In this document: positions 49,426 to 58,037 of the stretch, in pieces
Layout of the letters: every line of letters begins with the position of its first letter
How positions within the stretch are numbered: the first letter of the stretch is position 1
Assembly (NCBI RefSeq): GCF_014083945.1
Contig: NZ_CP046444.1
Coordinates: 1,302,001 to 1,366,000, forward strand
Origin: Granulicella sp. 5B5
Lineage (GTDB): Bacteria > Acidobacteriota > Terriglobia > Terriglobales > Acidobacteriaceae
DNA: 64,000 nt
Direction of reading: 5' to 3'
Position numbers and translations under genes: made by a program
Notes under the pieces: model-generated
The model's database searches: none
What the model was told of the DNA's origin: nothing
Seen by the model: only the letters and a program-made list of their open reading frames with translations

Positions 49426-49644
49426 ATGCGCTCAGACCTGATCTTTGGTGCACTCACCCACGTCAACAATCGCTACAAGCTCTGTCAACTCGCCTCCAAG
49501 GCCACGCGTAAGCTGCACAAGCCCAACACTCGCCTGCAGGACACTACAAACGACGTCCTCGATCGCTTCAAGGACACCGTTCCCATGGCGCCGGTCTCCG
49601 AGACCGCTGAGGTTCTCGCCGTCACCGAACGCCGCGCCGCCTAA
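49426..49644 (+). CDS. rpoZ: RNA polymerase omega subunit-like protein
   Basis: A 72-residue protein. The core THVNNRYKLCQLASKATRKLHKPNTRLQDTTNDVLDRFK aligns with the omega family pattern 'NRY.L..LA.K.AR.L......R......' in which the first helix starts 'V.NRY.L'. Omega folds around the beta' C-terminus and helps assemble RNA polymerase. The usual neighbour gmk is not here; rho is downstream. AGGAG lies about 11 nt before the ATG. The assignment is by pattern only. Confidence 0.65.
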   Translation: MRSDLIFGALTHVNNRYKLCQLASKATRKLHKPNTRLQDTTNDVLDRFKDTVPMAPVSETAEVLAVTERRAA

Positions 49645-50002
49645 GGACGACCACTCTCTGGGCCGGTGGGCTCTTCTCACAGAGCCTTCATCAGAGCTTC
49701 CCACCGGCTTCAAAGCGCGTCCGCTTTTCCACACACAAATCGTTACAGACGCAAGTAACCCAGCCGCCCCTTGGCAGCGTCTGCTACAGTAAGTGTTAAA
49801 TCTACCCCGAAGCGGCAGCACCCTGCACGAAGCCCTACCCTCCTTGTAGCGCCCCTTCCGTACGACCTCCGTTTCGCAACCAGCTTGGTAGCTCTGCACG
49901 GAATCCCGTTCGGCAATCCCCTCACAATCTGGACGAGTCCAACTCTCCACCCTCCCGCTGTACCCATCCACTTCAAATATCCCACTCACAAGAAGAACCC
50001 CC
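49645..50002 (+). other. Upstream region of rho
   Basis: About 360 bp without a gene. The last 100 nt are C-rich and G-poor (for example CCAACTCTCCACCCTCCCGC), which resembles Rho-utilisation sequence and would suit rho autoregulation. Coding strands in this genome are themselves C-biased, so this is suggestive only. Confidence 0.4.
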
Positions 50003-51274
50003 ATGGAAACAACCCAAGTACTTATGACCATCTCCGAGCTCAAGGAAAAGAGCATCGCCGAGCTCGGCAAACTCGCGCGCGCCCTTGAGATTCCCGGCAC
50101 CAGCGCCCTTCGCAAGCAGGACCTGATCTTCAAGATCCTCCAGGCCCAGTCCGAAAAAGAGGGCCACATCTTCGCCGAGGGCGTCCTCGAGATCCTCCCC
50201 GACGGCTACGGCTTCCTGCGCTCGCCGGACTACAACTACCTCCCCGGCCCCGACGACATCTACGTCTCCCCCTCGCAGATCCGCAAGTTCGACCTCAAGA
50301 CCGGCGACACCATCTCCGGCAACGTGCGCTCCCCGCACGAAGGTGAAAAGTACTTTGCCCTGGTCAAGATCGAGGCCATCAACTTCGAGTCGCCCGAGGA
50401 GACCCGCAACAAGATCCTCTTCGACAACCTCACCCCGCTCTACCCCGACGAGCAAGTCAAGATGGAGACCGTCCGCGAGGCCATCTCCGGCCGCGTCATG
50501 GACCTTCTCTGTCCTATCGGCAAGGGCCAGCGCGGTCTCATCGTCGCTCCGCCGCGCACCGGCAAGACCGTCCTGATGCAGTCCATCGCGAACTCCATCA
50601 CTGCGAACCACCCTGAGATCGTCCTCATCGTCCTGCTCATCGACGAGCGCCCGGAAGAAGTCACCGACATGCAGCGCAGCGTCAAGGGCGAAGTCATCTC
50701 ATCCACCTTCGACGAACCCGCCGCCCGTCACGTCCAGGTCGCCGAGATGGTCATCGAAAAGGCCAAGCGTCTCGTAGAGCACAAGCGCGACGTCGTCATC
50801 CTGCTCGACTCCATCACCCGCCTCGCGCGCGCTTACAACACCATCGTTCCGCCCTCGGGCAAAGTCCTCTCCGGCGGTGTCGACTCCAACGCGCTGCAGC
50901 GCCCCAAGCGCTTCTTCGGTGCCGCCCGCAACATCGAAGAAGGCGGCAGCTTGACGATCATCGCCTCCGCCCTCATCGACACCGGTTCGCGCATGGATGA
51001 AGTCATCTTCGAGGAGTTCAAGGGTACCGGCAACATGGAAGTCATCCTCGACCGCAAGCTCGTCGACAAGCGTGTCTTCCCGGCCATCGACATCCAGCGC
51101 AGCGGCACTCGCAAGGAAGAGCTACTCATCCCCAAGGATGACCTCCAGCGCACCTGGATTCTCCGCAAGGTCCTCAACCCGCTGTCGCCCGTCGAAGCCA
51201 TGGAGCTTCTCTCCGACAAGCTCGGCAAGACCCGCAACAACCAGGAGTTCCTCCACAACATGAGCTCCCTCTAA
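50003..51274 (+). CDS. rho: Transcription termination factor Rho
   Basis: The hexameric RNA helicase that ends transcription. The N-terminal helix bundle ([25 protein letters not shown]) precedes the cold-shock-like RNA-binding domain ([37 protein letters not shown]). The ATPase has Walker [26 protein letters not shown], Walker [18 protein letters not shown], the Q-loop [13 protein letters not shown] and the R-loop [11 protein letters not shown]. 423 aa, with none of the long low-complexity insertions seen in some phyla. A second Met at residue 8 could be the start. Confidence 0.97.
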   Translation: METTQVLMTISELKEKSIAELGKLARALEIPGTSALRKQDLIFKILQAQSEKEGHIFAEGVLEILPDGYGFLRSPDYNYLPGPDDIYVSPSQIRKFDLKTGDTISGNVRSPHEGEKYFALVKIEAINFESPEETRNKILFDNLTPLYPDEQVKMETVREAISGRVMDLLCPIGKGQRGLIVAPPRTGKTVLMQSIANSITANHPEIVLIVLLIDERPEEVTDMQRSVKGEVISSTFDEPAARHVQVAEMVIEKAKRLVEHKRDVVILLDSITRLARAYNTIVPPSGKVLSGGVDSNALQRPKRFFGAARNIEEGGSLTIIASALIDTGSRMDEVIFEEFKGTGNMEVILDRKLVDKRVFPAIDIQRSGTRKEELLIPKDDLQRTWILRKVLNPLSPVEAMELLSDKLGKTRNNQEFLHNMSSL

Positions 51275-51290
51275 CCAAATCGCCCTACAA

Positions 51291-51327
51291 AAAGACGCCC
51301 CACATCCTTCCGGGAGTGGGGCGTTTT
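51291..51327. terminator. Intrinsic terminator between rho and the MscS gene
   Basis: ACGCCCCAC (51295-51303) pairs with GTGGGGCGT (51316-51324); AAAAAG precedes and TTTTA follows, so it could serve both convergent genes. Confidence 0.8.
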
Positions 51328-51336
51328 ACATTGCGA

Positions 51337-51378
51337 AACTTTGCATCTTTACTTCGCGAACTCTGCGTGAGGCTTTTG
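51337..51378. repeat. TTTGCG/CTCTGCGTGA-type repeat running into the MscS gene
   Basis: ACTTTGCATCTTTACTTCGC then GAACTCTGCGTGAGGCTTTT. The last residues and stop codon of the MscS-like protein (HAEFAK) are encoded by it. Confidence 0.5.
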
Positions 51379-52476
51379 CAACGGCACATCCGGCCCAGAC
51401 TGCCCCGGACTCTCCCGAGCAGCTTCCCCCACCGCGCGGTACCGCAAATTCGGATACGCTTCCGGATACTTCTCCTTCACCCACTCCATCATCTCTTCGC
51501 GCACCAGACACTGCAGATCGAACGCTTGGCCCGAGTCTGCCGAACCCATCAAACACCGGATCTCCATGCTCTGCGCCGTCAGGTTCGTCACCTGGCATCC
51601 CACCACCGTGCCGTCCCACTGTGGCGCGGCCTTCACCACCCTCTCCAGCTGCGCGCGGACCTCCTTCACCGGCACCATGTAATCCAGATACAGATATGAG
51701 TACGTCAGAATATTCGCACTCTGCCGCGTCCAGTTCGCAAACGGGTTCTCGATAAACCAGCTCAGCGGCACAATCAGCCGCCGCAGGTCCCATATCTTCA
51801 GCACCACATAGGCACTCGTAATCTCTTCCACCCGGGCCCACTCACCCGCCACCACCACTACATCGTCAATCCGGATAGGCTCCGTCAGCGCAATCTGCAA
51901 CCCAGCCAGAAAGTTCGACACCGTCGTCTTCGCCGCAGCCGCCAGCAACAAACTCGCCAACCCCGCCGACGCCAGCAGCCCGCTCCCAAAGTGCCACAAC
52001 TGCGGATCGTTGAATGTCCACAGCATCGCACCCAGCGTCAGTATCCCCACCAGTGCAATCGTCACCCGCCGAAACAATTGGAACTGTGTATGCACACTCC
52101 GCGCACGGATATTGTCCGCTGCCTTCAGGTCATACTTTCGCAGCAGATAGTCCTGGACCACATACACCAGCCCCACCGCCAGCCATCCCAGCGCCAGCAC
52201 CACCAGCATCCACACCGCGTGTTTGATGTCCTTCTCCAGCCACGCCGGCACTCCCGGCACAAACGGCAGCGCCACCTGCACGCACGTCAGCAGAAAGATC
52301 ACCCGTGCCGGTTTCCCTAGGTGCTTCTGCAGCCCCCACCCCAGCATCGCTCCCGCCGCATCCTGTCGCTTCACTAGCCGAAACAACACAAAGTGCAGCA
52401 AATTCGCCAACACCAGCGCTCCGCAGAACAGGAACACCGCAAAAAACCACCCATGACGAAAGTGAAACCCCGCCAT
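51349..52476 (-). CDS. MscS family mechanosensitive channel
   Basis: A 375-residue inner-membrane channel that opens under osmotic stretch. Four hydrophobic segments precede the pore helix (GSGLLASAGLASLLLAAAAKTTVSNFLAGLQIALTEPIRIDD), the Gly/Ala-rich TM3 of MscS; the beta domain follows (VVVVAGEWARVEEITSAYVVLKIWDLRRLIVPLSWFIENPFANWT) and then an alpha/beta vestibule. GGAGG lies 6 nt before the ATG. The C-terminal HAEFAK tail comes from a dispersed repeat at 51337. Confidence 0.9.
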   Translation of the reverse strand: MAGFHFRHGWFFAVFLFCGALVLANLLHFVLFRLVKRQDAAGAMLGWGLQKHLGKPARVIFLLTCVQVALPFVPGVPAWLEKDIKHAVWMLVVLALGWLAVGLVYVVQDYLLRKYDLKAADNIRARSVHTQFQLFRRVTIALVGILTLGAMLWTFNDPQLWHFGSGLLASAGLASLLLAAAAKTTVSNFLAGLQIALTEPIRIDDVVVVAGEWARVEEITSAYVVLKIWDLRRLIVPLSWFIENPFANWTRQSANILTYSYLYLDYMVPVKEVRAQLERVVKAAPQWDGTVVGCQVTNLTAQSMEIRCLMGSADSGQAFDLQCLVREEMMEWVKEKYPEAYPNLRYRAVGEAARESPGQSGPDVPLQKPHAEFAK

Positions 52477-52633
52477 CCTTGCCTCCCCGCAGCGTCAACG
52501 CCCCGAGCCTCGTTAGACGCCCTCCCGCACCACCTTAGCTGCCTCCAATACCGTGCCGACGGCATAAAGCGTTCCTATTCTCACAATTCCCATTGCCCAT
52601 CAGTCTCCTTACGGCTGCTACCCTAAGAGCCAA

Positions 52634-54391
52634 ATGCCCAGCCTCATTCAGCGTTCTCTCGCAGCCTTCGCCGCTCTCGCTCTTCCTCTCGCCTGCGCCG
52701 CGCAAATGCCTCTGCGCATCGAGGTGACTGTCCCCTCCACGCAGCCCCTCAACGGACACCTCATCCTCGTCATCGCCAAAGCCGGCTCCACCGCACCCGT
52801 CCGTGGTGGCGGCGCTCGCGAACCCCGCTTCATGATCTCGGAGACCTACACCTCCGCACAGGGCTTCGGCGTCGATGCAAAGAACGCCCCTGCGAACACC
52901 CCTCTCATCATCGACGCCCAAACCATCGGCTACCCGCTCCCCAACCTCGCCGCGCTCCCCGCAGGCGACTACCTCGTCCAGGCCGTCTTCAACAAGTACG
53001 AGAAGTTCCACCTCGCCGACGGCCGCGACCTGTGGCTCCCGCCCGACCAGGGCGAAGGTCAACACTGGAACCGCAAGCCCGGCAATCCCTACAACGAGCC
53101 CGTCCGCATGCACATCGACCCCGCGTCCAAGGCTCCCATCAAGCTCACCCTCGACAAGATCATCCCACCCATCACCGGCACCGACGAAGATCCCGAAGTC
53201 ATCGCGAAGCGCGACCCTGAAGCCGCAAAGTATCTCAAGTACATGAAGTTCAAGAGTGAAAAGCTCAGCAAGTTCTGGGGCCGCGACGTCTACCTTGGCG
53301 CATGGGTTCTCCTGCCCGCAGGCTTCGACGAGCACCCCGGCGCGCACTACCCGCTCGTCGTCTATCAGGACCACTTCCACGCCGGCTCGATCCCCTTCAA
53401 CAGCAAGCCCATGGCTGGAGGCCGCGGCCGTCGTGGCGGCGGCAACGTCGACCGCGGCTTCGTCACCTATCAGGACTGGACCAATGGCACACTCCCACAC
53501 GTCATCCTCCTCTACGTCCAAAACGCCAACCCGTACTACGACGACTCCTACGACGTCGACTCCGCCAACGTCGGCCCCTACGGTGCAGCGATTAACGAAG
53601 AGCTGATCCCCGCCGTCGAGAAGCAGTATCGCGGCATCGCCCAGGGCTGGGCCCGCGCTACCTACGGTGGCAGCACCGGCGGCTGGGAGTCCCTCGCCAC
53701 GCAGGTCTTCTACCCCGACATGTACAACGGCGTCTGGTCCGCATGCCCCGACCCCGTCGACTTCCACGCCTACCAGAACATCAACCTCTACGACGACCCC
53801 AACGCCTTCTACCGCTCCGGCGACTTCGGCAAGGTCCCCGTCGGCGGCGACCGCAAACCCGACGGCTCACTCATCGCCACCGCCGAAGGCGAGTTCCGCT
53901 TCGAGTACGTCCTCGGCACCCACACCCGCTCCACCGAGCAGTGGGCCATCTGGCAGGCCGTCTTCTCCCCCGCCGGCCCCGACGGCTACCCCGCCGACGT
54001 CCTCGACTCCCTCACCGGCAAGATCGACCCCAGGGTTGTCGCCTACTGGCACGACCACTACGACCTCAACGCCTACATGCAGCGCAACTGGCCCACCCTC
54101 GGCCCTAAGCTCGAAGGCAAGATCCACATCGCCGTCGGCGACGGCGACACCTATTTCCTCAACAACGCCGTCCACCTGCTGCAAAAATCACTCGACGCCA
54201 CCCGCAACCCGCACTCCGACGCGCAGTTCCAATACGGCCCCGGCGAACCCCACTGCTACACCGGCGGCCCCGTCGAGTACACCATGCAGCAGAACAACGC
54301 CAACTGGCTCCAGCGCGTCCTCCCCCAGATGACCGCCCACATGATCGCCACCGCCCCCAAAGGCGCCGACACCAGGAGCTGGGTCTACTAG
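52634..54391 (+). CDS. Secreted esterase-like alpha/beta hydrolase
   Basis: A 585-residue protein with a signal peptide (MPSLIQRSLAAFAALALPLACAAQ). An N-terminal beta-rich domain (residues 30-190) is followed by an esterase-D-like hydrolase: YLGAWVLLPAGFDEHPGAHYPLVVYQDHFHAG, ELIPAVEKQYRGIAQGWARATYGGSTGGWESLATQVFYPDMYNGVWS, where GGSTGGW holds the probable nucleophile Ser, and IHIAVGDGDTYFLNN with GEPHCYTGG near the end for the Asp and His. A Gly/Arg-rich insertion (GGRGRRGGG) lies before the nucleophile. TACCCT is 9 nt before the ATG. The substrate is unknown. Confidence 0.78.
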   Translation: MPSLIQRSLAAFAALALPLACAAQMPLRIEVTVPSTQPLNGHLILVIAKAGSTAPVRGGGAREPRFMISETYTSAQGFGVDAKNAPANTPLIIDAQTIGYPLPNLAALPAGDYLVQAVFNKYEKFHLADGRDLWLPPDQGEGQHWNRKPGNPYNEPVRMHIDPASKAPIKLTLDKIIPPITGTDEDPEVIAKRDPEAAKYLKYMKFKSEKLSKFWGRDVYLGAWVLLPAGFDEHPGAHYPLVVYQDHFHAGSIPFNSKPMAGGRGRRGGGNVDRGFVTYQDWTNGTLPHVILLYVQNANPYYDDSYDVDSANVGPYGAAINEELIPAVEKQYRGIAQGWARATYGGSTGGWESLATQVFYPDMYNGVWSACPDPVDFHAYQNINLYDDPNAFYRSGDFGKVPVGGDRKPDGSLIATAEGEFRFEYVLGTHTRSTEQWAIWQAVFSPAGPDGYPADVLDSLTGKIDPRVVAYWHDHYDLNAYMQRNWPTLGPKLEGKIHIAVGDGDTYFLNNAVHLLQKSLDATRNPHSDAQFQYGPGEPHCYTGGPVEYTMQQNNANWLQRVLPQMTAHMIATAPKGADTRSWVY

Positions 54392-54399
54392 CAAAGAGT

Positions 54400-54426
54400 G
54401 ACGGCGCAACCATAGGCTGCGCCGTC
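54400..54426. terminator. Intrinsic terminator after the esterase-like gene
   Basis: GACGGCGCA (54400-54408) pairs with TGCGCCGTC (54418-54426), followed by GCCTTTCTCTTTC. Confidence 0.75.
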
Positions 54427-54447
54427 GCCTTTCTCTTTCACTCGTAG

Positions 54448-54714
54448 CTAGCTCTTCGCAAACTTTTCCCGCAATGCCTCATCCACGCGAACCTGCCAGC
54501 CGTCACCCGTAGCCCGAAGTGCCTGCAACACATCCCGCGACAACCGCAGTGAAACGAGCATCTTAGTCGGTGCTTTCTGCGGGCCACGCTTCGGCTTGGA
54601 CAATGTCCGCTGAAGACTTGCGGGCAGGTCTTTGAACTTGATTGAGCGGGCAAATTTCTTCTCTGTCCACTCGGGATTTTCAGTGTCGTTCACTTCTTGC
54701 TTACGCTTGCTCAT
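54448..54714 (-). CDS. brnA: BrnA-type antitoxin
   Basis: An 88-residue protein with a C-terminal ribbon-helix-helix segment: KAPTKMLVSLRLSRDVLQALRATGDGWQVRVDEALREKF, the BrnA pattern (beta strand 'VSLRLS.DVL.ALRA.G.GWQ.R.DEALR'). The N-terminus (NPEWTEKKFARSIKFKDLP) also fits. It represses the brnTA operon and neutralises BrnT. ATG 54714 is chosen over an in-frame start at 54759 because it gives the canonical N-terminus; it overlaps brnT by 14 nt. Confidence 0.88.
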   Translation of the reverse strand: MSKRKQEVNDTENPEWTEKKFARSIKFKDLPASLQRTLSKPKRGPQKAPTKMLVSLRLSRDVLQALRATGDGWQVRVDEALREKFAKS

Positions 54715-54970
54715 ATCGTTTGCCTTCCTGTGTGGTGGCCTTTCGCAGGCTAATCGCACGGATGACTCCGTCTTCTACTTCTGTAAAGGTCAAGCTGTAA
54801 AGACGAGCGCCCAGAAATCCAATAGCGTTCCAACGAACCTCGCCATAATCTTCACGATCGTCGATGTCGAAACAAGCTGCATCGAAGTCGAACTCTATAG
54901 CACGTTGAAGAGATATGCCATGATCGCGGACATTCTTGACGTCTTTCGTCGGATCAAACTCAACATCCAC
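54701..54970 (-). CDS. brnT: BrnT-type ribonuclease toxin
   Basis: An 89-residue RelE-like toxin: VEFDPTKDVKNVRDHGISLQRAIEFDFDAACFDIDDREDYGEVRWNAIGFLGARLYSLTFTEVEDGVIRAISLRKAT, with the family's 'FD..K...N...HGI.F..A' opening and 'RAISLRKAT..E' ending. The start is GTG 54970. TACTAT lies exactly 6 nt upstream, so the mRNA may be leaderless. Toxin-first order is the rule for brnTA. Confidence 0.9.
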   Translation of the reverse strand: MDVEFDPTKDVKNVRDHGISLQRAIEFDFDAACFDIDDREDYGEVRWNAIGFLGARLYSLTFTEVEDGVIRAISLRKATTQEGKRYEQA

Positions 54971-55128
54971 GAGCTGATAGTAGCTACAATTTGAGTCTCC
55001 GTCAAATTAGCTCTAATCGCGAGCCTTCAAACTTTGTGCCACTTTCGAACGGCCTTCAAGACCTCAACCGCTTCATCGGCTCAACACGCCCGAATCCTTC
55101 ACCCCCGCGCGCCATCTATACTTAAACA

Positions 55129-56706
55129 ATGTCGCAGACCACTCTCCCGCGCACACTCGGCCAGCTTCGCTCCTCTGAATACACCCCCGAACGCGTCGGG
55201 CGCAGCGTCAAGGACGAACTCCGCGACAACCTCATCGTGCGTCTCCGCCAGATCGCGCCCGGCGGCAAGCACGAAGGCCAGTCGCTCTTCCCCGGCATCG
55301 TCGGCTACGACGACACCGTCATCCCGCAGGTGGTCAACGCCGTCCTCTCGCGCCACAACTTCATCCTGCTCGGTCTGCGCGGCCAGGCCAAATCCCGCAT
55401 CCTCCGCGCGCTCACCACGCTGCTTGACCCCTTCTGCCCCTTCGTCGCCGGCTCCGAGCTCCGCGACAATCCCTACGCGCCCCTCAGCAAGTTCTCCAAA
55501 GACCTCATCGCCTCCCTCGGCGACGACACACCCATCGACTGGATGACACCCGTCCGGCGCTACGTCGAAAAGCTCGCCACCCCCGATGTCACCGTCGCCG
55601 ACCTCATCGGCGACGTCGACCCCATCAAGGCCGCGCGCTCCGGCCACGAGCTCGGCTCCGAGCTCACCATGCACTACGGTCTGCTCCCCCGCGCCAACCG
55701 CGGCATCTTCGCCATCAACGAAGTCCCCGACCTCGCCGGCAAAATTCAAGTGGCCCTCTTCAACATCATGCAGGAGGGCGACGTCCAGATTAAGGGCTAC
55801 CCCGTCCGCCTCGAGCTCGACGTGGCCATCGTCTTCTCCGCCAACCCCGAGGACTACACCGCCCGAGGCAAGATCGTCACACCACTCAAAGACCGCATCG
55901 GCAGCGAAATCCGCACCCACTACCCCGAGTCCGTCGACGAAGCCATCAGCATCACCGAGCAGGAAGCCTGGACCGCGCGCAGCTACGCCCCCGGCGACAC
56001 CGCCATCCAGAACATCGTCATCCCGCACTACATCCGCCAGATCGTCGAGCAGGTCGCCTTCGTCGCTCGCGAGGACAAAAAAGTCGACAAGCGCAGCGGC
56101 GTCTCGCAGCGCCTGCCCATCTCCACGATGGAGCTCGTGCTCTCCAACGCCGAACGCCGTGCTCTGCTCCACGGCGAATCACTCGTCGTCCCCCGCGTCG
56201 GCGACCTCTTCGCCGCGCTCCCCGGCATCTCCGGCAAAATCGAGCTCGAATATGAAGGCGAGATGAAGGGTGCCGACACCGTCATCCGCGAGATCATCCG
56301 CCAGTCCGTCGCCAACATCTACGACGGCTACTTCGCGGACACCAATACGCAGCAGATCGAGCAGTGGTTCAACCTCGGCGGCTCCGTCGAGCTGAACGAC
56401 AAGCAACCCGCACGCGAAGTCTTCAAGGAGCTCCAGGGCATCCAGGGCCTCTTCGAAAAGCTCTCGCCGCTCAAGATCAACGCGCGCACCCCGGTCGAAG
56501 TGGCCGTCTCCGCCGCCGAGTTCCTCCTCGAAGGCCTCACCGCCCACAAGAAGATCTCCCGCAGCGAAGCCCGCACCTTCACCGCCGGCGAAAAGCGTCG
56601 CCGCAACGAAGACGCCGCCCAGCTAGCCGAGCGCATGCGCGACAAACTACAGGAACGCGACCTAGACGACATCGCCCGCAACCGCACCCGCCGAGGCTTC
56701 AACTAA
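55129..56706 (+). CDS. MoxR/Mg-chelatase-like AAA+ ATPase
   Basis: A 525-residue ATPase. It shows a shortened Walker A (LLGLRGQAKSRILRAL, about residues 80-95), Walker B-like NRGIFAINEVPDLAGKIQVALFNIMQEGDVQIKGYPVRLELDVAIVFSANPEDYTARGKIVTPLKDRIGSEIRTHYP (sensor 1 Asn, arginine finger) and a C-terminal helical extension with SEARTFTAGEKRRRNEDAAQLAERM. Such ATPases usually work with a VWA-domain partner encoded next door; none follows here. TATACT lies 6 nt before the ATG and there is no Shine-Dalgarno. Confidence 0.85.
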   Translation: MSQTTLPRTLGQLRSSEYTPERVGRSVKDELRDNLIVRLRQIAPGGKHEGQSLFPGIVGYDDTVIPQVVNAVLSRHNFILLGLRGQAKSRILRALTTLLDPFCPFVAGSELRDNPYAPLSKFSKDLIASLGDDTPIDWMTPVRRYVEKLATPDVTVADLIGDVDPIKAARSGHELGSELTMHYGLLPRANRGIFAINEVPDLAGKIQVALFNIMQEGDVQIKGYPVRLELDVAIVFSANPEDYTARGKIVTPLKDRIGSEIRTHYPESVDEAISITEQEAWTARSYAPGDTAIQNIVIPHYIRQIVEQVAFVAREDKKVDKRSGVSQRLPISTMELVLSNAERRALLHGESLVVPRVGDLFAALPGISGKIELEYEGEMKGADTVIREIIRQSVANIYDGYFADTNTQQIEQWFNLGGSVELNDKQPAREVFKELQGIQGLFEKLSPLKINARTPVEVAVSAAEFLLEGLTAHKKISRSEARTFTAGEKRRRNEDAAQLAERMRDKLQERDLDDIARNRTRRGFN

Positions 56707-56749
56707 ACTGTCGCGGCAGTTCTGTGAGTCGCTTTGAAAGGTACCCCGC

Positions 56750-57955
56750 ATGGAACCAGCAGAGCCCAGCGTACAGGGTCCATCGAGTGGCTTGCCGCAA
56801 TTGCGCATCGAACGAGAAAAGCACGGGAAGCATATTCCCGCACTCGACGGCCTTCGCGGTCTCGCGATCCTGATGGTCCTAGGTATGCATCTAGGCGGCG
56901 GACGCCACTCCTCGTTTCTCCTCATTCGAATCATCGCCGGTGCCATACGGATCGGTTGGTCCGGAGTGACTCTTTTCTTCGTTCTGTCCGGCTTCCTCAT
57001 CAGCGGTATTCTCTGGGACTCTTTTCAGAAAGCCGGTTGGTGGAAGCGCTTCTACTATCGCCGATCGCTTCGCATCTTCCCTCTTTATTATCTCTGTCTG
57101 ATCTACGCTGCCCTGCTCATACTCGTGTTCAGGCCGGGCGTCCTGCACGACCTCACCATCTTCGTCTTTTATCTGCAAGACTTTCCCTGGTTCTACAAGG
57201 CAACATCGCAGTTGCATCTACCGTTGCTTTCGATCGATCACTTCTGGAGCTTGGCCGTCGAAGAACAGTTCTATCTGGTATGGCCTTTCTTCTTGTTTGC
57301 ACTGCGCAAACACCGCAAGGCGGCCATCGTAGCGTCTCTGCTTGTCGTTCTCGCCTCCCTTGGCTTCCGCCTTACCATGCTGGGCATCCACGCAGATCAA
57401 CACTGGGTCTATAACGCCCCCATGGGGAGGGCTGGAGAGCTTGCGATGGGGGCGGCGCTCGCTCTCATACTTCGCGGTCCCCCGCATGAACAGGCTCAGC
57501 TCTATCGCCTCATTCCCGCCGGACTCACTCTTGCCTCCATTTCGCTTCTCGCCCTTACCATCGCAACGCGGGGATCGTTTGAAACAACTCAAGATCTTTG
57601 GCTCGGATGGGGCATCTTATGCCTGGCTCTGGCCTTCACCTGCGTCCTTGCTCTCTGCCTGCGGCCAGGACCCTTGCAGCGTCTCTTCGAGAACCGCCTG
57701 CTGCGCTGGTACGGTCGCATTAGTTATGGGGTGTATGTATTTCACCCTTTGGTTGCGGCTGCCTGCGCATGGCTCATTCAGATGTACTTCTCTTCTCACG
57801 AGGCATCGACAGCCCTGGAAGCTTTCAATTCTGTCGTCGTCATCGCAGGGACGACGCTGCTTGCCTTTATCTCCTTCTACACCTATGAATCGTACTTTCT
57901 GAGGCTGAAAGATGGTCTGCCCACAGCCAATCGCACGGCAGAGGTCCTCGGCTAA
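56750..57955 (+). CDS. Acyltransferase family 3 membrane protein (OafA/YrhL-like)
   Basis: A 401-residue protein with ten or so membrane helices. It has the family signature: HIPALDGLRGLAILMVLGMHLGGG (catalytic-type His in helix 1), GWSGVTLFFVLSGFLISGILWDSF, RSLRIFPLYYLCL and FWSLAVEEQFYLVWPF. These enzymes add acyl groups to sugars of LPS, capsule or antibiotics at the inner membrane. AAAGG lies 8 nt before the ATG. Codon choice is somewhat less C-rich than in its neighbours, so recent acquisition is possible. The acceptor is unknown. Confidence 0.9.
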   Translation: MEPAEPSVQGPSSGLPQLRIEREKHGKHIPALDGLRGLAILMVLGMHLGGGRHSSFLLIRIIAGAIRIGWSGVTLFFVLSGFLISGILWDSFQKAGWWKRFYYRRSLRIFPLYYLCLIYAALLILVFRPGVLHDLTIFVFYLQDFPWFYKATSQLHLPLLSIDHFWSLAVEEQFYLVWPFFLFALRKHRKAAIVASLLVVLASLGFRLTMLGIHADQHWVYNAPMGRAGELAMGAALALILRGPPHEQAQLYRLIPAGLTLASISLLALTIATRGSFETTQDLWLGWGILCLALAFTCVLALCLRPGPLQRLFENRLLRWYGRISYGVYVFHPLVAAACAWLIQMYFSSHEASTALEAFNSVVVIAGTTLLAFISFYTYESYFLRLKDGLPTANRTAEVLG

Positions 57956-58037
57956 GCTCGACAAACGAACGATCGCGACAACTGCTGGCGTCCCGCCTAT
58001 TTGCCCAACGCTCACACGTAGCGCTACCTTAGTACGC

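Noticed and set aside
52535-53767. Open frame of 410 codons on the - strand opposite the esterase-like gene
   Set aside because: Val/Gly/Asp-rich shadow; the + strand frame has a signal peptide and hydrolase motifs.
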